Below are positions 1 through 7,970 of a DNA stretch of 35,727 nt, one piece after another. Within the stretch, counting starts at the first letter, position 1; every line of letters starts with the position of its first letter. The stretch lies in contig JAHHJQ010000203.1 of NCBI GenBank assembly GCA_018680005.1, positions 1 to 35,727 of the forward strand, in the 5' to 3' direction. Made by a program: the position numbers and the translations under genes. Origin of the DNA: Bacteroidia bacterium (lineage in GTDB: Bacteria > Bacteroidota > Bacteroidia > Chitinophagales > Saprospiraceae). The notes under the pieces are model-generated. The model was not told where the DNA came from, made no database searches, and worked only from the letters and a program-made list of their open reading frames with translations.

Positions 1-1
1 C

Positions 2-1087
2 TTTCAAAGTGATGCTTCAGAGGTATTTAAAAAAGTCCAGCTTTCCAAAATTGATCGGATGTGGGAATATGCCCAGGCTACAAGTTGCAGAACTAATGTC
101 ATCCTGAATTATTTTGGAGAAAATAGATCTGAGCCTTGTGGCCATTGTGACAATTGCTTGAATCCACCAGTCGGTTTTGATGGAACCATTCTCGCACAAA
201 AGGCACTTTCTGCAGTCAAACGTACCAATGAATCTGTTCCTGTGGGATTAGTTGTCGATATTTTGAGAGGTTCATACCGTAGAGAAGTAACTGCCGCAGG
301 CTATGAACAGATCAAAACCTTTGGTGCTGGAAGACATACTTCTAAAAGTCATTGGCTGGAATATATTACACAATTGATCAACCTGGGTCTTTTAGAGATT
401 GACTATACAGATCACTCCAGATTGAAACTTACAGCTTTATCAAAACCTGTATTGTTCAATGGTGAGAAAGTGACACTTACCCAACCACGTGAATGGGTTG
501 ACTCGAGTACAAAATTTGTAAAAAAGAAATCCAAACGAGAAACATTCGAAGATCGATTGATTGAAGAATTAACCAAACTCAGAAAGCAAATTGCTCAGGA
601 AGATGGTATTGCTCCATTCAATGTATTTGCTGATTCTACCTTAAAAGAGATGGCCAGGAACAAGGTATGTTTCCGTCCGGAGTTCTTCAAACTTTCTGGT
701 ATGTCTGCTTATAAATTTGAAAGGTATGCTGACCGTTTTCTTGAAAAGATTCGAGAGGTAATGCTTCAATCAGATATGAAGAATCTCAAAGGTCGGACAC
801 ATCTGGAGACCTTAAAGCTATTTAATGAAGGCAAATCTGTAAGTGAAATCGCAAGACACAGGGATATTGGAAAATCTACGATCATTGGCCATCTCGCAAT
901 ATTGATGGATAAAGAAGAAGAAATAGATGTCCAGCGCATTCTTTCGATGGAAGACTTAGAAAAAATAACCGAAGCATGGTCCGACCTGGGCCAACCTACT
1001 GATTTCAATCAGGTATTCTCCAGGCTTGATGGATTATATGACTATGCGCAAATAAAAATCGCCGTGGCCTGGTCAAAGCAACGATAG
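2..1087 (+). CDS. recQ: ATP-dependent DNA helicase RecQ, C-terminal half (5' truncated by window edge)
   Basis: RecQ is a 3'-5' DNA helicase used in recombination and replication-fork repair. The frame is open from base 2, so the ATG at 59 given in the ORF track is internal; the two RecA-like helicase domains lie upstream of the window. The visible 361 residues begin in the RQC region with the zinc-binding cysteines (ATSC, then CGHCDNC about 20 residues later). A winged-helix segment follows, then an HRDC domain (around EDRLIEELTKLRKQIA to RFLEKIREV), and finally a helix-turn-helix-like tail (GKSVSEIARHRDIGKSTI) of the kind appended to many Bacteroidota RecQ proteins. The domain order matches the family and the stop at 1087 is clean. 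Identification is firm; the start cannot be judged. Confidence 0.94.
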   Translation, partial: FQSDASEVFKKVQLSKIDRMWEYAQATSCRTNVILNYFGENRSEPCGHCDNCLNPPVGFDGTILAQKALSAVKRTNESVPVGLVVDILRGSYRREVTAAGYEQIKTFGAGRHTSKSHWLEYITQLINLGLLEIDYTDHSRLKLTALSKPVLFNGEKVTLTQPREWVDSSTKFVKKKSKRETFEDRLIEELTKLRKQIAQEDGIAPFNVFADSTLKEMARNKVCFRPEFFKLSGMSAYKFERYADRFLEKIREVMLQSDMKNLKGRTHLETLKLFNEGKSVSEIARHRDIGKSTIIGHLAILMDKEEEIDVQRILSMEDLEKITEAWSDLGQPTDFNQVFSRLDGLYDYAQIKIAVAWSKQR

Positions 1088-1105
1088 ACAAGAATTAACC
1101 CTAAC

Positions 1106-1132
1106 GAAAGAGAGTTTCTTTATATCTCTTTC
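1106..1132 (+). terminator. Weak hairpin after recQ
   Basis: An 8-bp inverted repeat (GAAAGAGA / TCTCTTTC) with an 11-base loop lies 19 bases after the recQ stop and just before the next gene. It is AT-rich and is not followed by a clear T tract, so it may only be a weak terminator or a chance repeat. Confidence 0.25.
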
Positions 1133-1153
1133 ATAAAATCAAAAAATTCGATT

Positions 1154-1513
1154 ATGACAACCAAAGAAATCGCTGACAAATTAGTCCAATATTGCCGAGA
1201 CAATAAATACGAGCAGTGTTACTCGGAATTGTATTCTCCCAATTGTAAAAGTATAGAAGCTGAAGGTTCCCCATGGCCTGTTGCTAATGGGATGGCCGAA
1301 ATCGCTGAGAAAGGGAAAAAATGGCAGGAGAATATTCAAGAATTTCACGGAGGAACCGTAGGAGATCCAATTGCAGCCGATGGATACTTCGCTTGCAATA
1401 TGATCTATGATGTTACTTTCAAAGAAGGAGGCCGACAGAAAATGAATGAACTATGTGTCTATAAAGTAGAGGATGGAAAAATAACTGAGGAAAGATTTTT
1501 CTATACCGTATAG
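1154..1513 (+). CDS. SnoaL-like / NTF2-fold protein
   Basis: A 119-residue cytoplasmic protein without signal peptide or membrane segment. Size and pattern fit the SnoaL-like polyketide-cyclase/NTF2 superfamily: an N-terminal helix pair (TTKEIADKLVQYCRDNKYEQ), an early YSPNCKSIEAEG strand, the conserved GMAEIAEKGKKWQE segment, and C-terminal beta strands ending in YKVEDGKITEERFFY, where the K-x-x-D-G-K-I turn is typical. The fold forms a cone-shaped pocket used by some members as an enzyme and by others only for ligand binding; the substrate cannot be read from sequence. The gene stands alone, 66 bases after recQ, and is followed by a plausible terminator. The start is the first ATG in an A-rich context. 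Confidence 0.75.
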   Translation: MTTKEIADKLVQYCRDNKYEQCYSELYSPNCKSIEAEGSPWPVANGMAEIAEKGKKWQENIQEFHGGTVGDPIAADGYFACNMIYDVTFKEGGRQKMNELCVYKVEDGKITEERFFYTV

Positions 1514-1533
1514 CAACAAATCTGATTGATTAG

Positions 1534-1570
1534 AACCCATCCGATGCTCCTCGATATGGGTTTTAGTATT
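1534..1570 (+). terminator. Rho-independent terminator after the SnoaL-like gene
   Basis: A 7-bp stem, AACCCAT / ATGGGTT, encloses a 15-base loop that can pair further (CGA/TCG). It is followed at once by a T-rich run (TTTTAGTATTT) and lies about 20 bases after the stop codon of the SnoaL-like gene. Confidence 0.55.
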
Positions 1571-1641
1571 TATATTAATTTCTTGCAGCTTCGCAAGGCA
1601 ATCTTTGTTTCATATTATTATGCATAGAACGAGATTAACTC

Positions 1642-2011
1642 ATGCGACCCTATAGAAAAATCATTGGTAGTCTTTTTATGTATCACAGTGGTTATAATCT
1701 TTTCCTGCAGCAAGGAAGATGGAGGTACTTCTGATCTTACGATCGAAGCTAACATCACCTCCATTCTGAATCCAAGTGGTTGGGCTCCCTTAACAGCAAT
1801 TATAAAAGTTGAAACAGATCAAGAGGTAAGAGTAACCACAACAGTAATTTGTAAAAATGGAATTGATCCTGATTTTGAAGCAAGCCATTTTGAATTGGGG
1901 CGGTCATTAGAGGTTCCGATCATAGGACTTTACCCTAGCCATAACAATATAATTCGAATAACTCTTTTCGATAATACCGGCAAATCGCTTGGACATATGA
2001 AGAAAACATAG
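1642..2011 (+). pseudogene. 5' fragment of an arylsulfotransferase-type lipoprotein gene, frameshifted
   Basis: The track gives a TTG-started 115-residue ORF (1664-2011), but that start gives an uncharged signal sequence. An ATG at 1642, one frame earlier, encodes MRPYRKIIGSLF. Removing one T from the T5 run at 1673-1677 joins it to the track frame and gives a classic lipoprotein signal: basic start, hydrophobic core, lipobox IIFSC followed by SKEDGG. The frame then ends at 2011. Removing one A from the A4 run at 2003-2006 would join it to the next ORF, reading MKKHRTGTNSNLPEID. The region probably encodes the N-terminal beta domain of the downstream sulfotransferase-like protein. Both breaks are apparent single-base insertions in homopolymers, so this may be a true pseudogene or sequencing error. 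Confidence 0.6.
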
Positions 2012-2030
2012 AACAGGAACCAATTCTAAT

Positions 2031-3188
2031 TTGCCTGAAATAGACATTTCTGTAAGGAGAACAGATGGATCTGAACAGAATTTTTATTTAGTCAACTACT
2101 TTGGGAATAGCCCCATTGCTTATCCTCAACAAGCATTTGTTTTTGACCAATATGGTGATATTCGTTGGTATTTGGATTATCAAAATCATCCGGTTCTATA
2201 TCGATTATTTTTCGACAACGGTCTAATTAGGCTAAATAATGGCAACTTCATTTTTGGAGATAATTTTTCTAGTAGCCTCTATGAAGTGGACTACTTTGGA
2301 AAAGTCATCAATACATGGGGCCTGCATGGATATCGTTTTCACGCCGCTGTACTCGAAAAGCCTAACGGAAATTTTCTCGTAACGGTAGATGACCCCCAAA
2401 AAGTCACCGTCCAAGACGTCATTCTTGAAATCAATCGAAATAACGGTGCAATTGTCAATAGTTGGGATCTGACAGAATCTCTAGATCAGTCTAGGCATGC
2501 GTGGCTATCCAATCGTTCCAACTTGAGAATAGATTGGTTTCATGCAAATGGCTTGGGATATAGCGCCGAAGATAATAGCATTATCGTTTCCGGAAGAACA
2601 CAAGGTGTTGTTAAGTTAAATCATAATAATGATGTGGCCTGGATACTAGCTCCGCATCTGGGATGGTCTACATCGGGTAATGGCACGGATTTGACACAGT
2701 TTTTATTAAAACCTCTTGACGGACAAAACAATATTATTTCTGATATGTCAATTTTCCAGGGATACACCAATCACAGCGATTTTGAATGGTCCTGGTATCA
2801 GCATTCGCCGATCCTCATGTCCAACGGAAATCTCTTGTTGTTTGATAATGGTGAAAACAGAAACTATTCTTTGGACCATCAATATAGTCGTACAGTGGAG
2901 TATGCCATCGATGAAAATGAGAAAACATTAAAGCAAATCTGGTCCTATGGAAAATCAAGAGGAGAGGAGACCTATAGCCAAGTGGTATCCAGAGCAGATA
3001 TTCTTGATAACGGGAATGTTCTATTCACCCCCGGTCCTATCCAAACCAATGGAATCGGATTGAGCAGGATAATCGAAGTCAATCCTTCCAACAATCAAGT
3101 TGAATTTGAAGAAATAATCACTCCACCCGGAACGTTGGCGAATATCACTTTTCATAATGTGCATCAGATAGAACTGAGCATCAATTGA
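2031..3188 (+). CDS. Arylsulfotransferase (ASST)-family protein, main body; probably separated from its 5' end by a frameshift
   Basis: The 385-residue ORF resembles ASST-type beta-propeller proteins, which transfer sulfate between phenolic compounds in the periplasm. Family-like features include FDQYGDIRWYLDY near the N terminus, NGNFIFGDN, FHAAVLEKPNGNFLV, WFHANGLGY followed by SIIVSGRTQGVVKLN, and WILAPHLGW. Near the C terminus are LMSNGNLLLFDNGENR and FHNVHQIEL. Histidines in FHAA, WFHANG and NHSDF fall in segments where the family keeps catalytic or structural His. The frame is open from 2001, and TTG at 2031 is only the first possible start. No signal peptide is present here, so the product of this ORF alone would not be exported. 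It most likely belongs to one gene starting at 1642. Confidence 0.7.
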   Translation: MPEIDISVRRTDGSEQNFYLVNYFGNSPIAYPQQAFVFDQYGDIRWYLDYQNHPVLYRLFFDNGLIRLNNGNFIFGDNFSSSLYEVDYFGKVINTWGLHGYRFHAAVLEKPNGNFLVTVDDPQKVTVQDVILEINRNNGAIVNSWDLTESLDQSRHAWLSNRSNLRIDWFHANGLGYSAEDNSIIVSGRTQGVVKLNHNNDVAWILAPHLGWSTSGNGTDLTQFLLKPLDGQNNIISDMSIFQGYTNHSDFEWSWYQHSPILMSNGNLLLFDNGENRNYSLDHQYSRTVEYAIDENEKTLKQIWSYGKSRGEETYSQVVSRADILDNGNVLFTPGPIQTNGIGLSRIIEVNPSNNQVEFEEIITPPGTLANITFHNVHQIELSIN

Positions 3189-3206
3189 TTATTTGGTAGT
3201 AATAAG

Positions 3207-3239
3207 AAAAAAAGCCTACCCAAGTATCTCAAGTAGGCT
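3207..3239 (-). terminator. Terminator of the M11-like protease gene
   Basis: Read on the minus strand, a 7-bp stem (AGCCTAC / GTAGGCT) is followed directly by seven T residues. It lies about 40 bases beyond the stop of the minus-strand protease gene and also faces the end of the sulfotransferase-like gene on the other strand. Confidence 0.75.
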
Positions 3240-3277
3240 AAGGATTCTATTTCTTCAGAATTTTTTCAAAATATAGG

Positions 3278-4573
3278 TTAGTTTAAAAAAATGATGTCCA
3301 CAGTCATTTCCTCATTTTGAATACCCAGGTTGGTGAATTGTATCCCATTTGCTGAATCCGTTAATGACTCTCCAACATCAATTGCATTGACATAGCGCGT
3401 AACCCAACCTTTCTCGCCACTCCAGCTATGAATACTTAATTTGTTGGCAACTCTAGAAGAAATGGCATCATCAATTTCTCCAATCGGCGCTCTATAAGAT
3501 AAATAGTATTTCTCTGGTCTATTGAAATTGACCATTCCAACATCAACCACTAAAACTTGGCTGTTAGAAGGGTTATTTACTTCAATTGGAGAAAGTGTAA
3601 AGGTTCCGGAGTTGGTTACATTCTCTGTACTTTTTTTTCCTATCCAGCCCATTTCAACACGATGAGGAGCTACAATTTCGCTAAATGCTGTGGCCATTAC
3701 ACATCCTGGGTCTCCATATCCCGAAACCGATCCGTCTGTATTATATGAAGTGGAGTGATTCATCCCTAAGTTATGCCCTATTTCATGTGGATTGACAACA
3801 TTCCACGTACAATATGCATTATGGATAATATTTCCATCGAGCCTAGCCTGACCTCCATATCCACAAATGGGAGCAGTAACATAGATGATATGATCATATC
3901 GGTTTGTTTTGAAACCTTGATTCGAAAGAATAGGATTGATCCGGCTATGTAGCCCGGTGACACTGCAGGTGATACTAGGTATATACACCTCTGTTGAAGT
4001 CACACTACCGATGGTAAATTTGCCTTTAGAAGTGAGTGTAAAAAAGTTTTTGGTTGATTCTCCACTTGGACCAATCAAATCATCTTCTATTTCTGCTGCA
4101 GAGCAATTGGGAACTGAATTAGCATCACTTACCATAACTAGTAAAATGCTCGCTCCTTTTCCTCCTCCACCATCATTGCCGCCTCTACCGCCACCCGGTG
4201 CCTTTGCAGAAGAATCTACTTTATCTTGAGGAGGTTGTTCCAATACCCGAATCCTTTTAGGAATCAAATTGTCATTTTCGAGTTTTCCCTGGATTTCAAC
4301 TAACTTATTAGATTTGGATATATATTCTCCTATCTCGGATTCATCAACATCTATCTTTTTGAATAAGCCAGTATCCGCTTCTTTAAGGCTGACTTCGTAA
4401 CCGCCAGGAATTAATTGATCACCTACAATATTGTCGGTGACGACCACAACAATCTCACCTTGAAGGATTTCCAATTTACTATCTGTTACTGTTTTGAACG
4501 ATGTATCCTTGGTGCAAGACACAAATGTTAATGTAACCCCAGCAAGGAGGATTAAAAGAAGGTTCTTCTTCAT
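3278..4573 (-). CDS. Gametolysin-like (peptidase M11-type) zinc metalloprotease lipoprotein
   Basis: A 431-residue lipoprotein: KKNLLLILL is followed by a hydrophobic core and a lipobox ending in Cys20 (FVSC). Residues about 30-115 form a beta-rich N-terminal region. A glycine-rich hinge (around 126-140) then leads to the catalytic domain. The zinc site is the metzincin-type HEIGHNLGMNH at 263-273, with ligands His263, His267 and His273 and catalytic Glu264. CVMATAF downstream may supply the Met-turn. The following HRVEMGWIG and the beta-rich tail fit M11/gametolysin-like proteins. The gene is monocistronic on the minus strand with its own terminator. It is likely a surface or periplasmic protease; the substrate is unknown. 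The family call rests on the motif and its surroundings and not on a search. Confidence 0.8.
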   Translation of the reverse strand: MKKNLLLILLAGVTLTFVSCTKDTSFKTVTDSKLEILQGEIVVVVTDNIVGDQLIPGGYEVSLKEADTGLFKKIDVDESEIGEYISKSNKLVEIQGKLENDNLIPKRIRVLEQPPQDKVDSSAKAPGGGRGGNDGGGGKGASILLVMVSDANSVPNCSAAEIEDDLIGPSGESTKNFFTLTSKGKFTIGSVTSTEVYIPSITCSVTGLHSRINPILSNQGFKTNRYDHIIYVTAPICGYGGQARLDGNIIHNAYCTWNVVNPHEIGHNLGMNHSTSYNTDGSVSGYGDPGCVMATAFSEIVAPHRVEMGWIGKKSTENVTNSGTFTLSPIEVNNPSNSQVLVVDVGMVNFNRPEKYYLSYRAPIGEIDDAISSRVANKLSIHSWSGEKGWVTRYVNAIDVGESLTDSANGIQFTNLGIQNEEMTVDIIFLN

Positions 4574-4825
4574 TTTGAATAGAAATTAAATGATTAATGA
4601 TTTCAGCAGAACATCTATTTCTGCCAAAAAATGAATTTTACTATAGAAAGTTAGAAAACCGGAATATGGAGGAACTGTGTAAACCTCGCAAGACTAGTAG
4701 ATATGCTGATTGTTTTCAGATTGGATATTCTAAAGCTAAAGAGATTTTAATTAAAAACCAACTTACTGCGTATCAGGAATGGTTCTGCTTTTTCTAGGAC
4801 GAAAAGCAAACATGGAGGTATATGT
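4574..4825. other. Intergenic region, no supported gene
   Basis: This stretch separates the start of the M11-like protease gene from the hppA terminator. It contains an ATG-started 66-codon plus-strand ORF (4597-4797). That ORF has no recognisable domain or signal peptide, and I find no promoter or terminator assigned to it. The protease promoter should lie here reading leftward, but I see no clear TAnnTTTG element. Confidence 0.4.
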
Positions 4826-4861
4826 AAAAGGCCCGTTTGAGAATTCACAAACGGGCCTTTT
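4826..4861 (-). terminator. Strong terminator hairpin downstream of hppA
   Basis: A perfect 14-bp inverted repeat (AAAAGGCCCGTTTG / CAAACGGGCCTTTT) has an 8-base loop. It lies 20 bases beyond the hppA stop codon and ends in T residues on either strand, so it could act in both directions. Confidence 0.85.
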
Positions 4862-4880
4862 AATTTTTGATTTTGCTCAA

Positions 4881-7073
4881 TTAAATAAATGGAGCAATCA
4901 CCAATGCAACTACTGACATCAGCTTCAAAAGAATATTTAACGATGGTCCTGAAGTATCCTTGAACGGATCACCTACAGTATCCCCAACGACGGTTGCTTT
5001 ATGGGCATCAGATCCTTTATAATACATTTGTCCATCTATATCAACACCTTCTTCAAACATCTTTTTGGCGTTATCCCAGGCCCCACCAGCATTGGATTGG
5101 AATATAGCCATCAATACACCACAAACCGTGACTCCTGCTAACAGACCACCTAACATTTCTGCGCCACCAATGAAGCCAAAAAGGACTGGAGTAGCTACAG
5201 CAATTAATCCCGGCAATACCATTTCCCTGATGGAAGCTTGTGTAGAAATTTCTACACATTTTCCATATTCAGCCTTACCATCTGCAGCTTGGAAAGTTTT
5301 CTTATCTGCATCTGACCAGTCTTTGAATTCCTTTCCTTCATTCTTAGTCATTAGTTCTAATGCCGCTTTCAATTCAGGGATGGATTTAAACTGTCTTCTT
5401 ACCTCATTGATCATGTCCATTGCTGCCCGCCCGACTGCATTCATAGACAAGGCAGAGAAGAGAAATGGTAACATACCACCTACAAAGAGTGCAGCCATTG
5501 TCCTAGGTGCTGTAATATCGATACCCGTGAGTTGATTATCCGGATTTGCAACATTATACGCAGTAATAAAAGCTGCAAAAAGTGCAAGGGCCGTCAATGC
5601 TGCCGATCCTATAGCAAATCCCTTACCGATCGCGGCTGTTGTGTTACCCACAGCATCCAATTTATCGGTTCTCTGTCTTACTTCTTTTTCTAATTCTGCC
5701 ATTTCTGCAATACCCCCAGCATTATCCGCAATAGGACCATATGCATCTACAGCCAATTGAATCCCCGTATTGGAAAGCATACCTACCGCAGCAATGGCAA
5801 TACCATAGAGTCCGGCAAAATGATGTGCACCTATGATGGCCACAGCAAGAACAACTATAGGAAGGGCTGTCGACATCATTCCGACCCCAAGACCAGAAAT
5901 AATGTTTGTTGCAGCTCCTGTTAAAGATTGCTTGACAATAGACATAACCGGTTTAGTCCCGGTACCCGTATAGAATTCAGTTATTATACCAATTAGTAAA
6001 CCTGCTGCCAACCCAAATAGAACGGCATAAAATACACCATTAGAAGTATAGCTGGTACCATCCAATGTCCATGTATCCGGAAGGATCCGGTTCACGATGA
6101 AATAAGTACCTACGATCATAATGGCAAATGAAATATACTCTCCACGATTTAAAGCACTTTGTGGATTTCCTCCTTCCGCTACTTTTACAAAGAATGTCCC
6201 TATGATCGAAGTGATGATACCAAATGCTGCTAACACTAGAGGCAGGAAGACAGCATTTAATCCACCAAATTCACTATCGCCAAATCCAGTGACACCCATG
6301 AAAGTTGCTCCGATAACCATAGTACCGATAATAGAACCAACATAAGATTCAAATAGATCGGCCCCCATACCTGCCACGTCACCAACATTGTCACCAACAT
6401 TATCCGCGATAGTTGCTGGATTTAATGGGTGATCTTCAGGAATACCTGCTTCTACTTTACCTACCAAGTCGGCACCGACATCTGCGGCTTTGGTATAAAT
6501 ACCTCCTCCGACTCTTGCAAACAAAGCTATCGATGAAGCTCCAAAAGAAAATCCTGTTACTATAGTTATGACTCTAACAGCAGCACTTTGGGTTTCTATG
6601 CCATACATGTTAGAATAGATAAGGAACAATATACCCAGACCTAGAACTCCCAGACCAACAACTCCAAGTCCCATGACTGCTCCTCCGGCAAAAGCCACTT
6701 CCAGTGCTTTGCCTAAACCGGTTCTGGCCGCATTCGTTGTTCGCACATTTGCTTTCGTTGCCACCTTCATACCTATAAACCCTGCAAGTGCTGAACAGAT
6801 AGCTCCCAGAACAAATGAGGCTGCGACTAGTGGAGAAGAACCTGGAGTGTTACCGCTTATACCAAGGATAATTGCCACGGCAACTACAAAGATGGAGAGT
6901 ACTCGGTACTCGGCTTTTAAGAATGACATTGCTCCGTCAGCAATATTATTGGCAATGGTAGCCATCCGCTCTGTGCCTACCTCTTGTTTGGCAACCCATC
7001 CGGATTTCCAAAATGTAAATAACAAAGCCAGCACACCAAAGGCTGGTATCGCATAGGTTAGATTTTGAACCAT
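4881..7073 (-). CDS. hppA: Membrane-bound ion-translocating pyrophosphatase, K+-dependent type
   Basis: HppA hydrolyses pyrophosphate at the cytoplasmic face of the inner membrane and pumps H+ and/or Na+ outward. The 730-residue length and many hydrophobic segments match the 16-helix family. Substrate motifs are intact: [11 protein letters not shown] at 198-208, DNVGDNVGD at 224-232, a second Asp-rich loop [12 protein letters not shown], and the C-terminal [17 protein letters not shown]. At the site that decides potassium dependence (GNTTAAIG, 476-483) there is Ala480 and Gly483, where K+-independent enzymes have Lys and Thr; by established family rules this indicates a K+-dependent pump. Whether it moves Na+, H+ or both is not decided here. 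The gene is monocistronic with a strong terminator and a candidate promoter at 7124-7131. Confidence 0.97.
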   Translation of the reverse strand: MVQNLTYAIPAFGVLALLFTFWKSGWVAKQEVGTERMATIANNIADGAMSFLKAEYRVLSIFVVAVAIILGISGNTPGSSPLVAASFVLGAICSALAGFIGMKVATKANVRTTNAARTGLGKALEVAFAGGAVMGLGVVGLGVLGLGILFLIYSNMYGIETQSAAVRVITIVTGFSFGASSIALFARVGGGIYTKAADVGADLVGKVEAGIPEDHPLNPATIADNVGDNVGDVAGMGADLFESYVGSIIGTMVIGATFMGVTGFGDSEFGGLNAVFLPLVLAAFGIITSIIGTFFVKVAEGGNPQSALNRGEYISFAIMIVGTYFIVNRILPDTWTLDGTSYTSNGVFYAVLFGLAAGLLIGIITEFYTGTGTKPVMSIVKQSLTGAATNIISGLGVGMMSTALPIVVLAVAIIGAHHFAGLYGIAIAAVGMLSNTGIQLAVDAYGPIADNAGGIAEMAELEKEVRQRTDKLDAVGNTTAAIGKGFAIGSAALTALALFAAFITAYNVANPDNQLTGIDITAPRTMAALFVGGMLPFLFSALSMNAVGRAAMDMINEVRRQFKSIPELKAALELMTKNEGKEFKDWSDADKKTFQAADGKAEYGKCVEISTQASIREMVLPGLIAVATPVLFGFIGGAEMLGGLLAGVTVCGVLMAIFQSNAGGAWDNAKKMFEEGVDIDGQMYYKGSDAHKATVVGDTVGDPFKDTSGPSLNILLKLMSVVALVIAPFI

Positions 7074-7123
7074 TATCTGAGAATTAGTTTAAAATTTAGA
7101 ATTTCGATTTTTAAATAAGGCCG

Positions 7124-7131
7124 CAAAATTA
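7124..7131 (-). promoter_or_regulatory. Candidate -7 promoter element for hppA
   Basis: On the minus strand the sequence reads TAATTTTG, an exact match to the Bacteroidota -7 element TAnnTTTG, about 50 bases upstream of the hppA ATG. A convincing TTTG at the -33 position is not seen, so this is a moderate call. Confidence 0.45.
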
Positions 7132-7215
7132 AGGTTTTTCCGCTTCTTTTTCTTGACTTGTAAATCAACACTTCCGTTGACATAGATATCCATGCTATAT
7201 CCAATTTTTACTTGT

Positions 7216-7245
7216 TTTGAAAACTAATCCAAACCGCTACTTTTG
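7216..7245 (+). promoter_or_regulatory. Candidate Bacteroidota-type promoter for the metal-regulator operon
   Basis: TTTG at 7216-7219 and TACTTTTG at 7238-7245 match the -33 (TTTG) and -7 (TAnnTTTG) elements with an 18-base spacer, where about 19 is usual. Transcription would start near 7252, about 25 bases before the palindromic operator and 48 bases before the start codon. Confidence 0.6.
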
Positions 7246-7274
7246 TAACAAGATTTGATTCATCAAAATATATT

Positions 7275-7298
7275 TTTAGATTTATCTAAAATTTAGAT
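7275..7298 (+). promoter_or_regulatory. Palindromic operator, probable DtxR/MntR-family binding site
   Basis: Three alternating copies of one 7-base half-site occur in 24 bases: TTTAGAT, TT, ATCTAAA, A, TTTAGAT. The first pair forms a perfect palindrome (TTTAGATTTATCTAAA) and the second pair another (ATCTAAAATTTAGAT). This resembles the TTTAGG-type half-sites bound by DtxR-family metalloregulators. It sits between the predicted transcription start and the first codon of such a regulator, so autorepression is the natural inference. Confidence 0.6.
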
Positions 7299-7299
7299 T

Positions 7300-7962
7300 T
7301 TGAAACTAACTTTTACAGAGGAGAACTATTTGAAAGCGATCTACAAGCTTTTAGAGCAATCAGGAAAACCTGCATCCACTAATGATATTGCCGGTATTCT
7401 GCAAACAAGCGCTGCATCCGTAACCGATATGGTTAAAAAATTGGCAGAAAAAGGACTTGTGGACTATGAAAAATACAAAGGAACCCGATTAAACGAGGAG
7501 GGTAAAAATCATGCTACTCTACTTATACGCAAACACCGTCTGTGGGAAGTTTTCCTGATGCATAGTCTCAAATTTAGATGGGATGAAGTTCATGACATCG
7601 CTGAACAACTGGAGCATGTGCAATCAGAGAAGTTAATTGATGAACTGGATAGGTTTCTGGGATTTCCAAAATATGATCCTCATGGTGATCCGATTCCAGA
7701 TAAAAATGGACGTTACACCTTCCGGCACCAAATACCCTTAAGCCAATTAGAAAAAAATAAAAAAGGTTTGGTCGTTGGCGTAAAGGAACATTCCAGATCA
7801 TTCTTGAATCATCTCGATAATTTGAATCTAAAAATTAGTTCAAGGATTGAAATCCTGGACATCAATGAATATGACGATTTGATAGAAATCAGAATAGACG
7901 ATAATCAAAGAGAAAAAATCTCAAGAAAAGTGGCAGACAACCTTTTTGTACAGAACACATAA
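7300..7962 (+). CDS. DtxR/MntR-family metal-dependent transcriptional regulator
   Basis: A 220-residue repressor-type protein that binds DNA when loaded with Mn2+ or Fe2+. The TTG start is forced, because TAG lies two codons upstream and no ATG follows until the helix-turn-helix. Residues 5-60 form the winged HTH (TNDIAGILQTSAASVTDMVKKL). The metal and dimer domain shows His79, Glu83, His98, Glu105 and His106, which fall at the same numbers as DtxR ligands. The DtxR Cys102 position is Glu102, as in manganese-type MntR. The Met10/Asp8 ligand position holds Asn instead. A C-terminal SH3/FeoA-like part begins near residue 150. It is first in an operon with a metal-binding protein and an ABC ATPase, and an inverted repeat abuts its start, so it likely represses this transporter when metal is plentiful. 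Mn versus Fe or Zn is unresolved. Confidence 0.88.
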   Translation: MKLTFTEENYLKAIYKLLEQSGKPASTNDIAGILQTSAASVTDMVKKLAEKGLVDYEKYKGTRLNEEGKNHATLLIRKHRLWEVFLMHSLKFRWDEVHDIAEQLEHVQSEKLIDELDRFLGFPKYDPHGDPIPDKNGRYTFRHQIPLSQLEKNKKGLVVGVKEHSRSFLNHLDNLNLKISSRIEILDINEYDDLIEIRIDDNQREKISRKVADNLFVQNT

Positions 7963-7970
7963 TACAATTC

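Noticed and set aside
59-1087. ATG at 59 as the start of recQ
   Set aside because: The frame is open from base 2 with RecQ-like residues (FKKVQLSKIDR) before that Met, so it is an internal Met of a truncated gene.
4597-4797. 66-residue plus-strand ORF between the M11-like protease and hppA
   Set aside because: No recognisable domain, signal peptide or conserved pattern; it is opposite to its neighbours and could be a chance ORF.
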